Assembly (NCBI RefSeq): GCF_030409525.1
Contig: NZ_JAUFQB010000058.1
Location: forward strand, 21,478 to 85,477
Direction: 5' to 3'
Source of the DNA: Kaistella yonginensis
Lineage (GTDB): Bacteria; Bacteroidota; Bacteroidia; Flavobacteriales; Weeksellaceae
DNA: 64,000 bases
Below are positions 39,303 through 47,452 of this stretch, in pieces. Position numbers and translations under genes: made by a program. The first letter of the stretch is position 1. Every line of letters begins with the position of its first letter. The notes under the pieces were generated by a model. That model ran no database searches and was not told the origin of the DNA. It worked only from the letters and a program-made list of their open reading frames with translations.

Positions 39303-39746
39303 TTAAGCGTTAGTTGGTTTAGTTCCTGTTACTCTCAATCCCATAGATCTTGCAGTTCCGGCAACCATTGTAAGGGCACCATCGATGGTAAAGCAATTAA
39401 GATCAACCATTTTATCCTCAGCAATTTTCTTAACTTGATCCCAAGAAACAGAACCTACTTTGAGTCTGTTTGGCTCACCTGAACCTTTTTTCTGCTTAGA
39501 AGCATCTAAAAGCTGGATTGCCACTGGTGGAGTTTTAATAACGAATTCAAATGATTTGTCTTCGAATACTGTAATTACTACAGGTAAAACTTGTCCCGGT
39601 TTGTCTTGAGTTCTTCCGTTAAATTGCTTACAAAACTCCATAATGTTCACCCCGGCAGAACCCAAAGCTGGACCTACTGGTGGAGATGGATTAGCTGCTC
39701 CTCCTTTTACTTGGAGCTTCACCATTTTAAAGACTTTTTTAGCCAT
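39303..39746 (-). CDS. rplK: 50S ribosomal protein L11
   Basis: A 147-residue protein of the GTPase-associated centre. The N-terminal domain holds [20 protein letters not shown], the site where thiostrepton acts in known L11, and the C-terminal rRNA-binding domain ends [12 protein letters not shown]. It heads the rplKAJL operon here, with no nusG upstream. A well-formed promoter lies about 96-125 bp before the ATG. Confidence 0.97.
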   Translation of the reverse strand: MAKKVFKMVKLQVKGGAANPSPPVGPALGSAGVNIMEFCKQFNGRTQDKPGQVLPVVITVFEDKSFEFVIKTPPVAIQLLDASKQKKGSGEPNRLKVGSVSWDQVKKIAEDKMVDLNCFTIDGALTMVAGTARSMGLRVTGTKPTNA

Positions 39747-39841
39747 TTTTATTTTTTAAAAAATTAAATAATTTATGAATGTGGAAGCATTTATAAATTT
39801 GTACAGCAGTGTCTCATCTCACTACTCTACATTTCGGATTG

Positions 39842-39871
39842 CAAAATTAAGAATAATTTTTTAATACGCAA
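39842..39871 (-). promoter_or_regulatory. Promoter for rplKAJL
   Basis: Minus strand TTG (39871-39869), exactly 19 bp, then TAATTTTG (39849-39842): a textbook Bacteroidetes promoter. It lies between the split esterase gene and rplK, so the ribosomal genes do not depend on nusG transcription. Confidence 0.7.
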
Positions 39872-39965
39872 GCGGTAAACGACTGATTTTTAATGATCAT
39901 TTAAAATTTATAAAAAAAACCCGCTTCTAAAAAAAAAGCGACTCCCGTTCCTAAGAAAGGATTGT

Positions 39966-41792
39966 TTAATTGGTAACCATAATTTTTTTGGTTATTTTTT
40001 CTTTTCCTGAAGTGATGGTCAATAGATAAATCCCTTTAGAAATAGGCATCGGAATATCCAAATTACCCGAAACCGTTTTGAAATTTTTGATAAAAACAGT
40101 CTTTCCAGAAAAATCAGTTACAGAAATTTCGGCGTCGTTAAGAATCGAGTTGGTTCTAATTTTAAGCAATTGATTGACTGGATTTTCAATAACCAACTGT
40201 TGCAATGCGTTTTGTTGCACGCCCAGCGTTCCACTATCGGCGTAGATTTCGTTTAACGCAAATTGTACATTTTCGGGGTTAAAGGTGACGTGATTTTCAT
40301 TGACGGTCGGGATGGAATAGGCTGCAAATGGTGTTGTTATATTGGAGGGAATATTCGCATAATAATTAGTAACAGTACTCAAAGCCATGCCGCTCGTTGC
40401 GGGAATAAAATTAAAATAACCAATCTTTAAATTTGCCAAAAACTCATTAAGCAAAGGACTATCTCCGGTACTTGCTGCCAATGCACTAATATCAAATCGA
40501 CCACCTGGTGCGGTATCCAACCCTGCCGATGTTGCTGGCGATTTTGAGCTCGCACCACTTTCATAACCTGTAAACCAAAATAAAATCCATTGTTGTCCCT
40601 TAAAACGACTGACTTCTATAGTTTGGTTAGCAATAGGTGTATAATTTAATTTAATGATTGCACGCTGCGTACTTGATGCATTAAAAGTATGATCCATGAT
40701 ATTCATCCCTGGTGTCCCGGTTGTGTTCCCATTGCCTGCACCATTAATAATAGCGACATTTCTGGTGGTTATGGGAAAACCCATGCTATTCAATTCAGTT
40801 TGGAAAGCGGTTCTAAAGTTAGGACTTCCAATTGGCAGCAATGAGGCGGCTGTTGTTTCAAATTCAGTTGCACTCCCTGCTTTCAGATGTCCTTCAAAAT
40901 GATCAAGCAACATTTCTTTAGCTGCGGGCGTTTTCAGCATACTATTGACCAACTCTTGCATGGTCACATCGCCGAGTGGACCAAAACCCATATAATTAAA
41001 TAGATGTTGAAAACCGATCGGAACATTGGCTCCCAAATGGGGAGAATCAAAAGAAATATAAAGTCTCGTATCTGGATTTAAACTATTTTGTTCCATATAG
41101 CGCAACGCATACCGGGAGATCAGCCCGCCCATACTTGGTCCTATCACTACATTTTTTGCAGATCCAACTTTTTGAGCATTAATCACTTCAATTAAATCCA
41201 GCAAGAGCATTGCGTTTCTTTGAATATAATCGGTACCGCCATCAATAACTGTAGTGGTACCAGCTCGGGTATATCTTGGAAAATTTAGAACAACCAAATC
41301 GTATCCTTGCGCACGAACAACATCACCCAGGTTTTGTCCGTTTCCGTAATTTAATAATTGATAGATTTGAGAAGTATTACGAGCATCACCAGGATCAAAA
41401 CCATCTAGTAAAATGATCGGTTTATCTAAAACGCCATCGACCGTATCCAGAAAAACTTCAAATTCGCCGAAGCCAGCGAAAGCAGAAGCCTCACCATAGC
41501 CTTTGTAAGTGCGAGAAGAGGTAAAAGTATTGACTACGTTAGGCGTCAAAGCAGAGCCTTTATTCAGCGTACTATAATTCTGGTAGTCAACATTAATAAT
41601 GAAAGATTGCAACAATACTGCACCATCTGCAAAATGAATTTTATATTGTATTGTTGGTGTACCATTGGAAAGAGCCTCGATATGAAAAGGTTTATCGAAC
41701 TCAATCCTGATCCAATTTTTATTATTTTCTATTTCAATAAAATCTATTTTTCGTGAAGTAGTATTAAAAATGAGGTCTTTTTTTAAAATAAA
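39966..41792 (-). pseudogene. 3' part of a split T9SS-exported esterase gene (interrupted by the mobile element)
   Basis: An alpha/beta-hydrolase body with a C-terminal type IX sorting domain. The nucleophile elbow is GPSMGG in VVIGPSMGGLISRYAL, and the last 80 residues (VENPVNQLLKI...DFSGKTVFIKNF...KGIYLLTI) are the T9SS type A sorting signal. The open frame continues upstream of the TTG start at 41615: it reads FDKPFHIEALSNGTPTIQYK and ITS host-like text, but meets a stop at 41796-41798, 3 bp inside the element, without any ATG. The missing 5' part (signal peptide and 158 codons) is at 58935-59410. The joined product would be 763 residues, a surface or secreted lipase or peptidase-like hydrolase. 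Confidence 0.85.
41782..41792. repeat. attL: 11-bp direct repeat at the left end of the element
   Basis: TTTAAAATAAA, repeated exactly at 58935-58945. Both copies fall in the same reading phase of the interrupted esterase gene (codons TTT-ATT-TTA on the minus strand), so one copy survives on excision and the gene is restored. Confidence 0.8.
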
Positions 41793-41920
41793 GTTTCAGT
41801 AAAAATACATCAAAGATTAATAACAGGCAAAACGGTTGTAAATAAAGGCTTTACAGCCGTTTTATGATTTTTTGGTAATGAGGTAAAAAGCAGTAAAAAG
41901 CGAGGTTTGGCAAAAGTAAG

Positions 41921-41936
41921 GTTACTAAAACGTTAC
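41921..41936 (+). repeat. Left arm-type repeat of the element
   Basis: GTTACTAAAACGTTAC: two GTTAC words six bases apart. The right end has GTTACCAAATCGTTAC in the same orientation (58855-58870), 14 of 16 bases identical. This is probably a binding site for the integrase arm-binding domain or an accessory factor. Confidence 0.5.
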
Positions 41937-42048
41937 TTTTACATATTATAAACAATCATTTAAAATACTGTATTTCAGCTTTCTGCATAGTTTTTCATAT
42001 TGTTCCGTAGCTCACATAGGTTTAATTTTATCATTAAGAATTGTGAGT

Positions 42049-43299
42049 ATGGAAACGACAAAAAAATCAACATTTAAGGTATTGTTCTACCTTAAAAAGA
42101 ACGCCCCAAAGAAAAACGGAAAAGTTACGGTTATGTGCAGAATTACCGTAAACGGCAAACAGTCTGCATTCAGTACAAAGCTGGATATTTCCGCAACAAA
42201 TTGGGATTTGAAGTACGGCAGGGTTTTAGGTAAAAGCCGAGAAGCACAAGACACAAACAAGAAACTTGACAAAATTCGTTCGGGTATTGAGGAATGCTAT
42301 TCCAAAATTCTAAAGAATGAGGGGGCTGTAAACAGTGCTAAACTTAAAAATGCCGTTCTTGGGATGGAAAGCGGAGAACTGACCTTTTTCAAATTCTATG
42401 AACAGTTCCTATTGGACTATGAGAAAAAGGTTAATAGTGGACTTCGGGTAAATGGCACACGCAGTAAATACAAAATACTTTTGAAACATCTTCGAAATTT
42501 TGCACTTACAAAATACGGCTATTCCGATGTGTCCTTTAACGACCTTACACCTGATTTTGTGCAGGACTTTGATTACTACCTGCGTGACGACCAAAGTTTA
42601 ACACACAACACCATTTGGCTGTATATGATTGGATTTACTACGCTTTGCCGATTGGCAATGAGCAGAAAGCATCTTGCTTTTAATCCGTTCAGCGAGTACA
42701 AGAATACCAAAAAGGATAAAGACCGTGGCTATCTGCTACGGAACGAATTGGAACAGCTTGTAACGTTCAACTGCGAAAAAAAGAAAGACGAATTGGTTAA
42801 AGACCTGTTTGTTTTCAGTTGCTTTACAGGGCTTTCGTATTCGGATATAAAAGGACTTAAAAACAGCAATATTCAGGAGTTTTTTGACGGCAATCAATGG
42901 ATTATCGTCCGCAGGAGAAAGACAGCCACATCGTCTAATGTAATGCTATTGGATATTCCCAAAATGATTATCGAAAAGTATGCAGGGCTGTCAAAGGACG
43001 GCAGGGTTTTTCCTGTTCCGTCTAACAGTTCCTGTAACGATAGATTAAAAGGAATATCCCAACAGATTGACTGTCTGAAAGAAAAGAAAGTAACTTTTCA
43101 TTTGGCACGCCATACGTTTGCCACGTTGTTTTTGAGCGAGGGCGTTCCGTTGGAAAGTTTGAGCAAAATGTTAGGACATAAGAATATTGCTACCACACAG
43201 ATTTATGCCAAGATACTTAACGAGAAAGTCGGAAAGGATATGCAAAAAGTATCGCACAAATTTAAGGGTATGGAGCAGTCTTTTATTTCACAGCTCTGA
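42049..43299 (+). CDS. Tyrosine recombinase (IntDOT-like integrase)
   Basis: A 416-residue site-specific integrase of the Bacteroidetes conjugative-transposon type. It has an arm-binding domain (about 7-95), a SAM-like core-binding domain (about 105-205) and a catalytic domain. Catalytic residues are the HxxR in HLARHTF, the His in LGHKN, and the nucleophile Tyr in TQIYAKI. The box I Arg is replaced: the motif reads CFTGLSYSDI with Ser at that place, as reported for IntDOT of CTnDOT. I start at ATG 42049, 6 bp after a GTG alternative. It stands next to the left end of the element, facing inward. A terminator follows. Confidence 0.92.
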   Translation: METTKKSTFKVLFYLKKNAPKKNGKVTVMCRITVNGKQSAFSTKLDISATNWDLKYGRVLGKSREAQDTNKKLDKIRSGIEECYSKILKNEGAVNSAKLKNAVLGMESGELTFFKFYEQFLLDYEKKVNSGLRVNGTRSKYKILLKHLRNFALTKYGYSDVSFNDLTPDFVQDFDYYLRDDQSLTHNTIWLYMIGFTTLCRLAMSRKHLAFNPFSEYKNTKKDKDRGYLLRNELEQLVTFNCEKKKDELVKDLFVFSCFTGLSYSDIKGLKNSNIQEFFDGNQWIIVRRRKTATSSNVMLLDIPKMIIEKYAGLSKDGRVFPVPSNSSCNDRLKGISQQIDCLKEKKVTFHLARHTFATLFLSEGVPLESLSKMLGHKNIATTQIYAKILNEKVGKDMQKVSHKFKGMEQSFISQL

Positions 43300-43320
43300 A
43301 ACCACCAAAGTGATTATTGA

Positions 43321-43354
43321 AAGCCAATGTTATAGACTGAATTGGCTTTTTTTT
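43321..43354 (+). terminator. Terminator after the integrase
   Basis: AAGCCAAT pairs with ATTGGCTT around a 12-nt loop, followed by a T run. Confidence 0.75.
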
Positions 43355-43382
43355 GTACTTTAGCGAGTAGAACTGCTAAAAA

Positions 43383-43946
43383 ATGAATCCTTTAATTACT
43401 CAATTTAAAACATACGGGAATATATCATCTGAAATAGAATCCGATTTCAATATTCGTGTTAAACTCTTTCAAAAAAGAAAAGGGGATTTCTTCTTAAAGC
43501 AAGGACAAATCAATTCAAGTCTTTTTGTTATTGAACAAGGATTGATTAGGGCATTTTTTAAAAAAGAAGATAAAGAAGTGAATACTTGGTTTGGGATGGA
43601 AAATGAGTTGATAGGTTCTATTTTACCTTTATATTTTAATCAACCGTCCTTTGAATATATCCAGTTTTTGGAAGACAGCATTATCTATTCTATCTCCAGT
43701 GATGACTTGAACGATATGTACAAAACATACCCCGAATTAAATTTGATTGGGCGAAAAATTGCAGAAAAACTTTGTGAAATTTTAGAAGAACGGATAATTG
43801 CACTACATACCGAAAGCGCAGAACAAAGATATAAGGCATTAATTCACAAAAGCCCAGAAATAGTGCAAAGAATTAATTTAGGACATATTGCATCTTATCT
43901 TGGAATTACTCAAGAAACTTTAAGCAGAATAAGAAGTCGATTTTGA
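43383..43946 (+). CDS. Crp/Fnr family transcriptional regulator
   Basis: A 187-residue regulator. Residues about 20-120 form a cyclic-nucleotide-binding-like domain (GDFFLKQGQINSSLFVIEQGLIRAF). The C-terminal helix-turn-helix contains LGHIASYLGITQETLSRIRSRF. No cluster-binding cysteines of Fnr type are visible. The recognition helix is like those of Bacteroidetes Crp/Fnr-type proteins found beside small efflux genes. An Fnr-like palindrome overlaps its stop codon, and the SMR pump follows 60 bp later, so it probably controls the pump. Ligand unknown. Confidence 0.88.
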   Translation: MNPLITQFKTYGNISSEIESDFNIRVKLFQKRKGDFFLKQGQINSSLFVIEQGLIRAFFKKEDKEVNTWFGMENELIGSILPLYFNQPSFEYIQFLEDSIIYSISSDDLNDMYKTYPELNLIGRKIAEKLCEILEERIIALHTESAEQRYKALIHKSPEIVQRINLGHIASYLGITQETLSRIRSRF

Positions 43947-43956
43947 TGTAAGTCAA
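43943..43956 (+). promoter_or_regulatory. Fnr/Crp-type operator upstream of the SMR pump
   Basis: TTGATGTAAGTCAA, matching TTGAT-N4-ATCAA with one mismatch in the right half. It is centred 30 bp upstream of the TAATTTTG box at 43979-43986, so the operator would be near -43 from the predicted start, a class II activator position. Confidence 0.6.
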
Positions 43957-43978
43957 AAAAATGCATTAAATGGTTAAG

Positions 43979-43986
43979 TAATTTTG
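43979..43986 (+). promoter_or_regulatory. -7 box for the SMR pump gene
   Basis: TAATTTTG, exact match to TAnnTTTG, 20 bp before the ATG at 44007. There is no TTG at the expected -33 distance, as expected for an activator-dependent promoter. Confidence 0.5.
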
Positions 43987-44006
43987 CGTTCTAAATCAGA
44001 AACAAA

Positions 44007-44336
44007 ATGAAATATCTATTTTTAGCACTTGCGATTATTCTTGAAGTTATCGGTTCAAGTTTTATGAAAGCATCCAACGGATTTACTAAAATCATTCCAA
44101 CAAGCATTACAATTATTGCGTATATCGTCTGTTTTTTCTTTTTATCACAAGCATTAAAACATATTCCCTTAGGAATTGCTTATGCTATTTGGGGTGGTTT
44201 AGGGATAGTATTAACTGCAATTATCTCTGTTGTGGTATTTAAGCAATCTTTAGACTTACCTGCTATTATTGGAATTATATTGATAGTATCAGGCGTATTT
44301 GTAATGAACTTCTTTTCAAAAACAGCAACCCATTAA
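44007..44336 (+). CDS. SMR family efflux transporter (EmrE/QacE/SugE type)
   Basis: A 109-residue inner membrane protein with four transmembrane helices. The key glutamate is Glu13 or so in the first helix (AIILEVIGSSFMKAS), followed by GIAYAIWGGLGIV in helix three, a pattern of the EmrE/QacE type rather than SugE. Such pumps exchange protons for quaternary ammonium and other cationic compounds. It is element cargo, with its own regulator upstream. A perfect hairpin terminator follows. Confidence 0.92.
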   Translation: MKYLFLALAIILEVIGSSFMKASNGFTKIIPTSITIIAYIVCFFFLSQALKHIPLGIAYAIWGGLGIVLTAIISVVVFKQSLDLPAIIGIILIVSGVFVMNFFSKTATH

Positions 44337-44392
44337 AAAATGTGGGTTATTTGAAATTAATAAAACAGGGTTAACAGATATCTAAAAAAATA

Positions 44393-44428
44393 AAACAGCC
44401 CACTGCTTAAGCAGTGGGCTGTTTCTTT
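44393..44428. terminator. Bidirectional terminator between the SMR gene and the HTH genes
   Basis: AAACAGCCCACTGC and its exact complement flank a TTAA loop: a perfect 14-bp stem, followed by GTTTCTTT. Confidence 0.9.
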
Positions 44429-44463
44429 AATTGACCGATACAGTTACAGTTTCACACAATCAG

Positions 44464-44745
44464 CTAACGCTGATAGTTATCTTCCAACACCTTAATAATA
44501 TCGCTTTCACGAAACAAAATTTTCCGTTCGAGCTTGATAAAAGGTATCAGTCCGTCATCTCTGTACTGTTGCAACGTCCGTTTGCTGATATGCAACATCT
44601 CGCAAACCTGTTCGCCCGAAAGGTAGATTTCCCCTTTTAAGAGTGGGTGGAAATATTCCCTGATATACAGCAGTTCGTTTTTGATGCCTACCACAGCTTC
44701 GAGCAAGGCAAGCATATCTTCGTTTGAATTTCCAATCTGTTTCAT
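44464..44745 (-). CDS. Helix-turn-helix (MerR/excisionase-like) protein 1
   Basis: A 93-residue HTH_17-type DNA-binding protein. The domain runs from IYLSGEQVCEMLHISKRTLQQYRDDGLIPFIKL, the pattern seen in excisionase-like proteins of Bacteroidetes mobile elements (for example Xis2c and Xis2d of CTnDOT). The N-terminal helix (ALLEAVVGIKNELLYIREYF) may dimerise. Its start overlaps the preceding gene by 4 bp, so both are translationally coupled. Likely roles are in excision or regulation of mobilization. Confidence 0.8.
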   Translation of the reverse strand: MKQIGNSNEDMLALLEAVVGIKNELLYIREYFHPLLKGEIYLSGEQVCEMLHISKRTLQQYRDDGLIPFIKLERKILFRESDIIKVLEDNYQR

Positions 44746-45038
44746 TTCTTTTGCTTTTTTAATGGCCGCTCTCCCTGCATAAGTAACTCCACTTCGGATA
44801 ATCTGAAATACGTTTTCCGATTAATTTGCGTTGCTCCAAGAATGCCTTTTGCCCTATACGTCTGCAACGTTCTTTTGCTGATGTTGAGCAATTGGCAGGC
44901 TTCCTGTTGGTCGAGCCATTTCGTTGCCTGTTGCAGTGCTTTGTAGGGTGTAGTCATTTCCGCTATCAAATTGGAAACTTCCTTAACTTCCCTATGCAAT
45001 GCTTTCAATATCTGAATGTCTAAAACTGTTATTTCCAT
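44742..45038 (-). CDS. Helix-turn-helix (MerR/excisionase-like) protein 2
   Basis: About 98 residues if started at the ATG before EITVLDIQ (45038); 16 residues longer if from 45086. The HTH_17 region is WLDQQEACQLLNISKRTLQTYRAKGIL, clearly paralogous to protein 1 (SKRTLQQYRDDGLI). The pair resembles the tandem excisionase genes of CTnDOT-like elements. It overlaps protein 1 by 4 bp. Confidence 0.8.
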   Translation of the reverse strand: MEITVLDIQILKALHREVKEVSNLIAEMTTPYKALQQATKWLDQQEACQLLNISKRTLQTYRAKGILGATQINRKTYFRLSEVELLMQGERPLKKQKK

Positions 45039-45138
45039 ATCTGCATCATTTAAACCTCTAAAATAAAAGCTATTCACATAGGTCATTTTAATGTTGCATC
45101 CGATGGCGGTATTTGGCGTACAGTTGCCAAATACTAGG

Positions 45139-45522
45139 CTATAATCCTAACTTTGGTTTCTTACTTTTAGGACGAGACTGTTGCGTTATGATTGTATTGT
45201 CCATTTTTAAAGCAGGCTTTTTATTGGTCTGTATAGCCTGATTTTTTTCTTCATTTTTGAAGTCCGAACGGATAAGCGTTTTTGTCGCACCTATTATGCT
45301 TTCAGGTTCGGAAGTCTGCTTTTGTTGTTCAGTACGTTTTCCCCCGAATAGTCTGTTCCAATCTATTAAGCCTTTGGCTTCCCTGAACTGACGTTTTAAA
45401 TTAGCGATGAAATTGGAAATCGGGTCGCTCTGTTTATCAACCTGTATCAAAGGACTATGTTCTTTTTTTCTGATTTGTTCTTTCTTTTTCTGCTCTTTGT
45501 CAGGTATTACTTTTTGTGCCAT
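45139..45522 (-). CDS. Hypothetical mobile-element protein, charged
   Basis: A 127-residue frame from the ATG before AQKVIPDKEQ. The composition is very rich in Lys, Gln, Glu and Ser; the middle segment SNFIANLKRQFREAKGLIDW is helical and the C-terminus ends RPKSKKPKLGL, basic. No domain is recognised. It stands between the HTH genes and the structured element at 45797-45938. The longer frame to 45636 has an unlikely N-terminus. It may be a DNA-associated accessory protein, but this is not shown. Confidence 0.5.
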   Translation of the reverse strand: MAQKVIPDKEQKKKEQIRKKEHSPLIQVDKQSDPISNFIANLKRQFREAKGLIDWNRLFGGKRTEQQKQTSEPESIIGATKTLIRSDFKNEEKNQAIQTNKKPALKMDNTIITQQSRPKSKKPKLGL

Positions 45523-45796
45523 AGGTTCAAAATTTTCCCCCAATATAGAACACAATGGAATGTATTGTTTTCTTTTGGCATTATATGGCAGTATTTGCCT
45601 TATATTGGCACAATATGAATAGAAAGTAATCCTCAAAACACTTTAAATTTTCCTTGCAAAGCCCTCACACATTTAAAGAGTTTTGTACGGATAAAGGAAA
45701 GCATACAAAAAACACCCTATCCTTAGCCTTTACATGTTTTTTGTACCCTTTTTTTGATTGGAATGGATTAAAAAACAATAAAAAGGTAGCAAAGAT

Positions 45797-45938
45797 AAGG
45801 CGGACAGCCACCGCACCACCCAACCAAAAGACTACGGCATAATGGCAGGGCAAAAGGTGGCTTCTCCGAGTTTGTTGTGTGCCCTGCCACCCTTCGGGAC
45901 TTATTCCGTTTCCTTTTGGTTTTTCCCCTGTCCGCCTT
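45797..45938. other. Nested perfect inverted repeats: structured DNA or RNA element
   Basis: Three pairs of perfect arms are nested: AAGGCGGACAG (45797-45807) with CTGTCCGCCTT (45928-45938); AACCAAAAG (45822-45830) with CTTTTGGTT (45913-45921); GGCAGGGCA (45844-45852) with TGCCCTGCC (45880-45888). A small hairpin CCC-TTCG-GG, a stable UUCG type, lies at 45891-45899. The segment is clearly richer in GC than the surroundings. Frames over it in both strands (45665-46018 minus, 45877-46059 plus) are therefore doubtful as genes. It may be a structured RNA, a transfer origin or a recombination signal. Confidence 0.55.
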
Positions 45939-46028
45939 GTTAAAATGGCTTTCTTTTTTTTCTGTTTTTTTCTTTTGGAAAATAATTTTAAGAGGGAGCA
46001 ACGCATCGCACCTGACAAAACACCATAA

Positions 46029-46496
46029 TCAAAACAGCGGTTTGTGTTTCTCGTTGTAGATTTCGCTAATCAATTCCCCAAACTCCTGAAAATGGTATTC
46101 GATAATGTTATCTAAATACGCATAAATCGTAAGCTTGTCAATTCCCATAATATTGGTTAGTCTGTTAAATGTTTCGTGGTGTTCCTGCCGTACATAGACC
46201 GATTTGCCTTTGCTTGCATTCCTTTTAGGGATTTTAAAGAACTCTACGCAATAATCCTCTTTCGTCAGCTTCTTTGGTTTTGAAACGGTTCTTTTGGTGT
46301 TGCCTGCAATCGGTTTTGTATTTTCTGTTTCTACAGATTTTTCGCCTGTTTCGATGGCAGTAAGGTCATCCCTATGCGGTAAAGTGTTCTGCTCTTGTTC
46401 AGGTTCTTTCTTTTCATCAGTTAGGAAATTTTCAATAGAGAAATCCTCCTTTTCGGGTTGCTGATTTTTGTTTTCTTCGTGTATCATGTCTCTCAT
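46029..46496 (-). CDS. DUF3408 family protein
   Basis: About 155 residues from the ATG before RDMIHEE. The first half is acidic and disordered (KEDFSIENFLTDEKKEPEQEQN). The C-terminal 70 residues are the DUF3408 domain (EFFKIPKRNASKGKSVYVRQEHHETFNRLTNIMG split by GxSIYAYLDNIIEYHFQEF-like text), a family found in Bacteroidetes conjugative and mobilizable elements. It is thought to bind DNA in a ribbon-helix-helix manner. The function is not settled. It lies on the minus strand, divergent from mobA. Confidence 0.82.
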   Translation of the reverse strand: MRDMIHEENKNQQPEKEDFSIENFLTDEKKEPEQEQNTLPHRDDLTAIETGEKSVETENTKPIAGNTKRTVSKPKKLTKEDYCVEFFKIPKRNASKGKSVYVRQEHHETFNRLTNIMGIDKLTIYAYLDNIIEYHFQEFGELISEIYNEKHKPLF

Positions 46497-46907
46497 TTTT
46501 AATATTATATCCAATTAGCTGTTTGGTTAACTAAGCAATCAACTGTATATACTGTTGTATCTACCTATCTACCTAAGCACCTGCATACCCTTAATTGGGT
46601 AGTTCATTAACTCAAAAATCTGTAATTCGTCTGCAGATTTGCTGTCGGGATTTATGCTGTTTAGTTACTTCATTAAGGATATAACCAATCAGCTAGCTAG
46701 CCATATACAAAGGAAATAAAAGCAGTCCCAATCTGCCTTAAGGTGGTATTCAGTGGCATCATTTGGCGTTCATTGTCATTGTTATAAATAACTGTTATTC
46801 AAATAGTCTTGCCGAAATTTGTAATGGAAGCTATGGGTTTTCCCTGCTAACTCCAATCCGTTTGCAAAACGGATTTTTCTGAACCCTTGTTCAGAGCAAG
46901 TTATCTC

Positions 46908-46940
46908 TTGAGGTCCTCGAAATGAATTTCGGCACCTCAA
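46908..46940 (+). other. Candidate oriT hairpin upstream of the mobilization genes
   Basis: TTGAGGT pairs with ACCTCAA, and TCGAAA with TTTCGG, enclosing TGAA, 75-107 bp before the MobA start. A second inverted repeat, ATCCGTTT-GCA-AAACGGAT, lies at 46856-46874, and CTTGCCCTTGCAGGGGG follows at 46946-46962. The 500-bp gap 46515-47014 otherwise holds no gene, only divergent promoters. Placement next to the relaxase accessory gene suggests the transfer origin; the nick site cannot be read. Confidence 0.4.
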
Positions 46941-47014
46941 AAGCACTTGCCCTTGCAGGGGGCTGGAAACGGCTCCGAAGTCGCACGTTTATTAAAAATT
47001 AAAAATGGATTATT

Positions 47015-47449
47015 ATGGAAGAGAAAAACAGAAAACAGATTAGAAAAACAGGAAGAAAACCAAAGAATGACCCTGCCGTCAATCGGTATTCCATTAACCT
47101 AAATGCAGAAGATAATGCAAAGTTTCTTGCACTTTTTGACCAATCAGAAATGAAAGTAATCGCCCATTTTATTACAGCCTGCATCTTTCAGAAGACGGTA
47201 AAGACCGTTAAAATTGATATGGATGCAATAGAATATCACGAAAAGTTGACCCGATTTTTTAGCCAATTCCGAGCAATCGGAACAAATTACAATCAGATTG
47301 TGAAGATATTGTACCGTAATTTTTCAGAGAAAAAAGCAGGAACATACCTTTTTAAATTGGAAAAGGAAACCATTGAATTGGTAAAAGTTACTAAACAAGT
47401 TATCCGTTTGACACAAGAATTTGAAGCAAATTATCTGAAAAAAGAATAA
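47015..47449 (+). CDS. Relaxosome accessory protein (MobA/MobC-like)
   Basis: A 144-residue protein. The N-terminus (GRKPKNDPAVNRYSINLNAED) is a ribbon-helix-helix-like DNA-binding part. The C-terminal half has the relaxosome-protein text SQFRAIGTNYNQIVKILYR, as in Bacteroidetes MobA and bacterial MobC family proteins that load relaxase on oriT. It is followed by the relaxase after 3 bp, the usual mobA-mobB order. Confidence 0.88.
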   Translation: MEEKNRKQIRKTGRKPKNDPAVNRYSINLNAEDNAKFLALFDQSEMKVIAHFITACIFQKTVKTVKIDMDAIEYHEKLTRFFSQFRAIGTNYNQIVKILYRNFSEKKAGTYLFKLEKETIELVKVTKQVIRLTQEFEANYLKKE

Positions 47450-47452
47450 AAT

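Noticed and set aside
38599..41615. Idea that the esterase starts at a TTG at 41615 as an intact gene
   Set aside because: Coding text continues upstream of that point to the element border, and the true 5' part with signal peptide lies at the other end of the element.
45665..46018. A 117-residue minus-strand frame with a hydrophobic segment
   Set aside because: It covers the nested inverted repeats at 45797-45938, and both strands are open there. I treat it as a by-product of a structured element rather than a gene.
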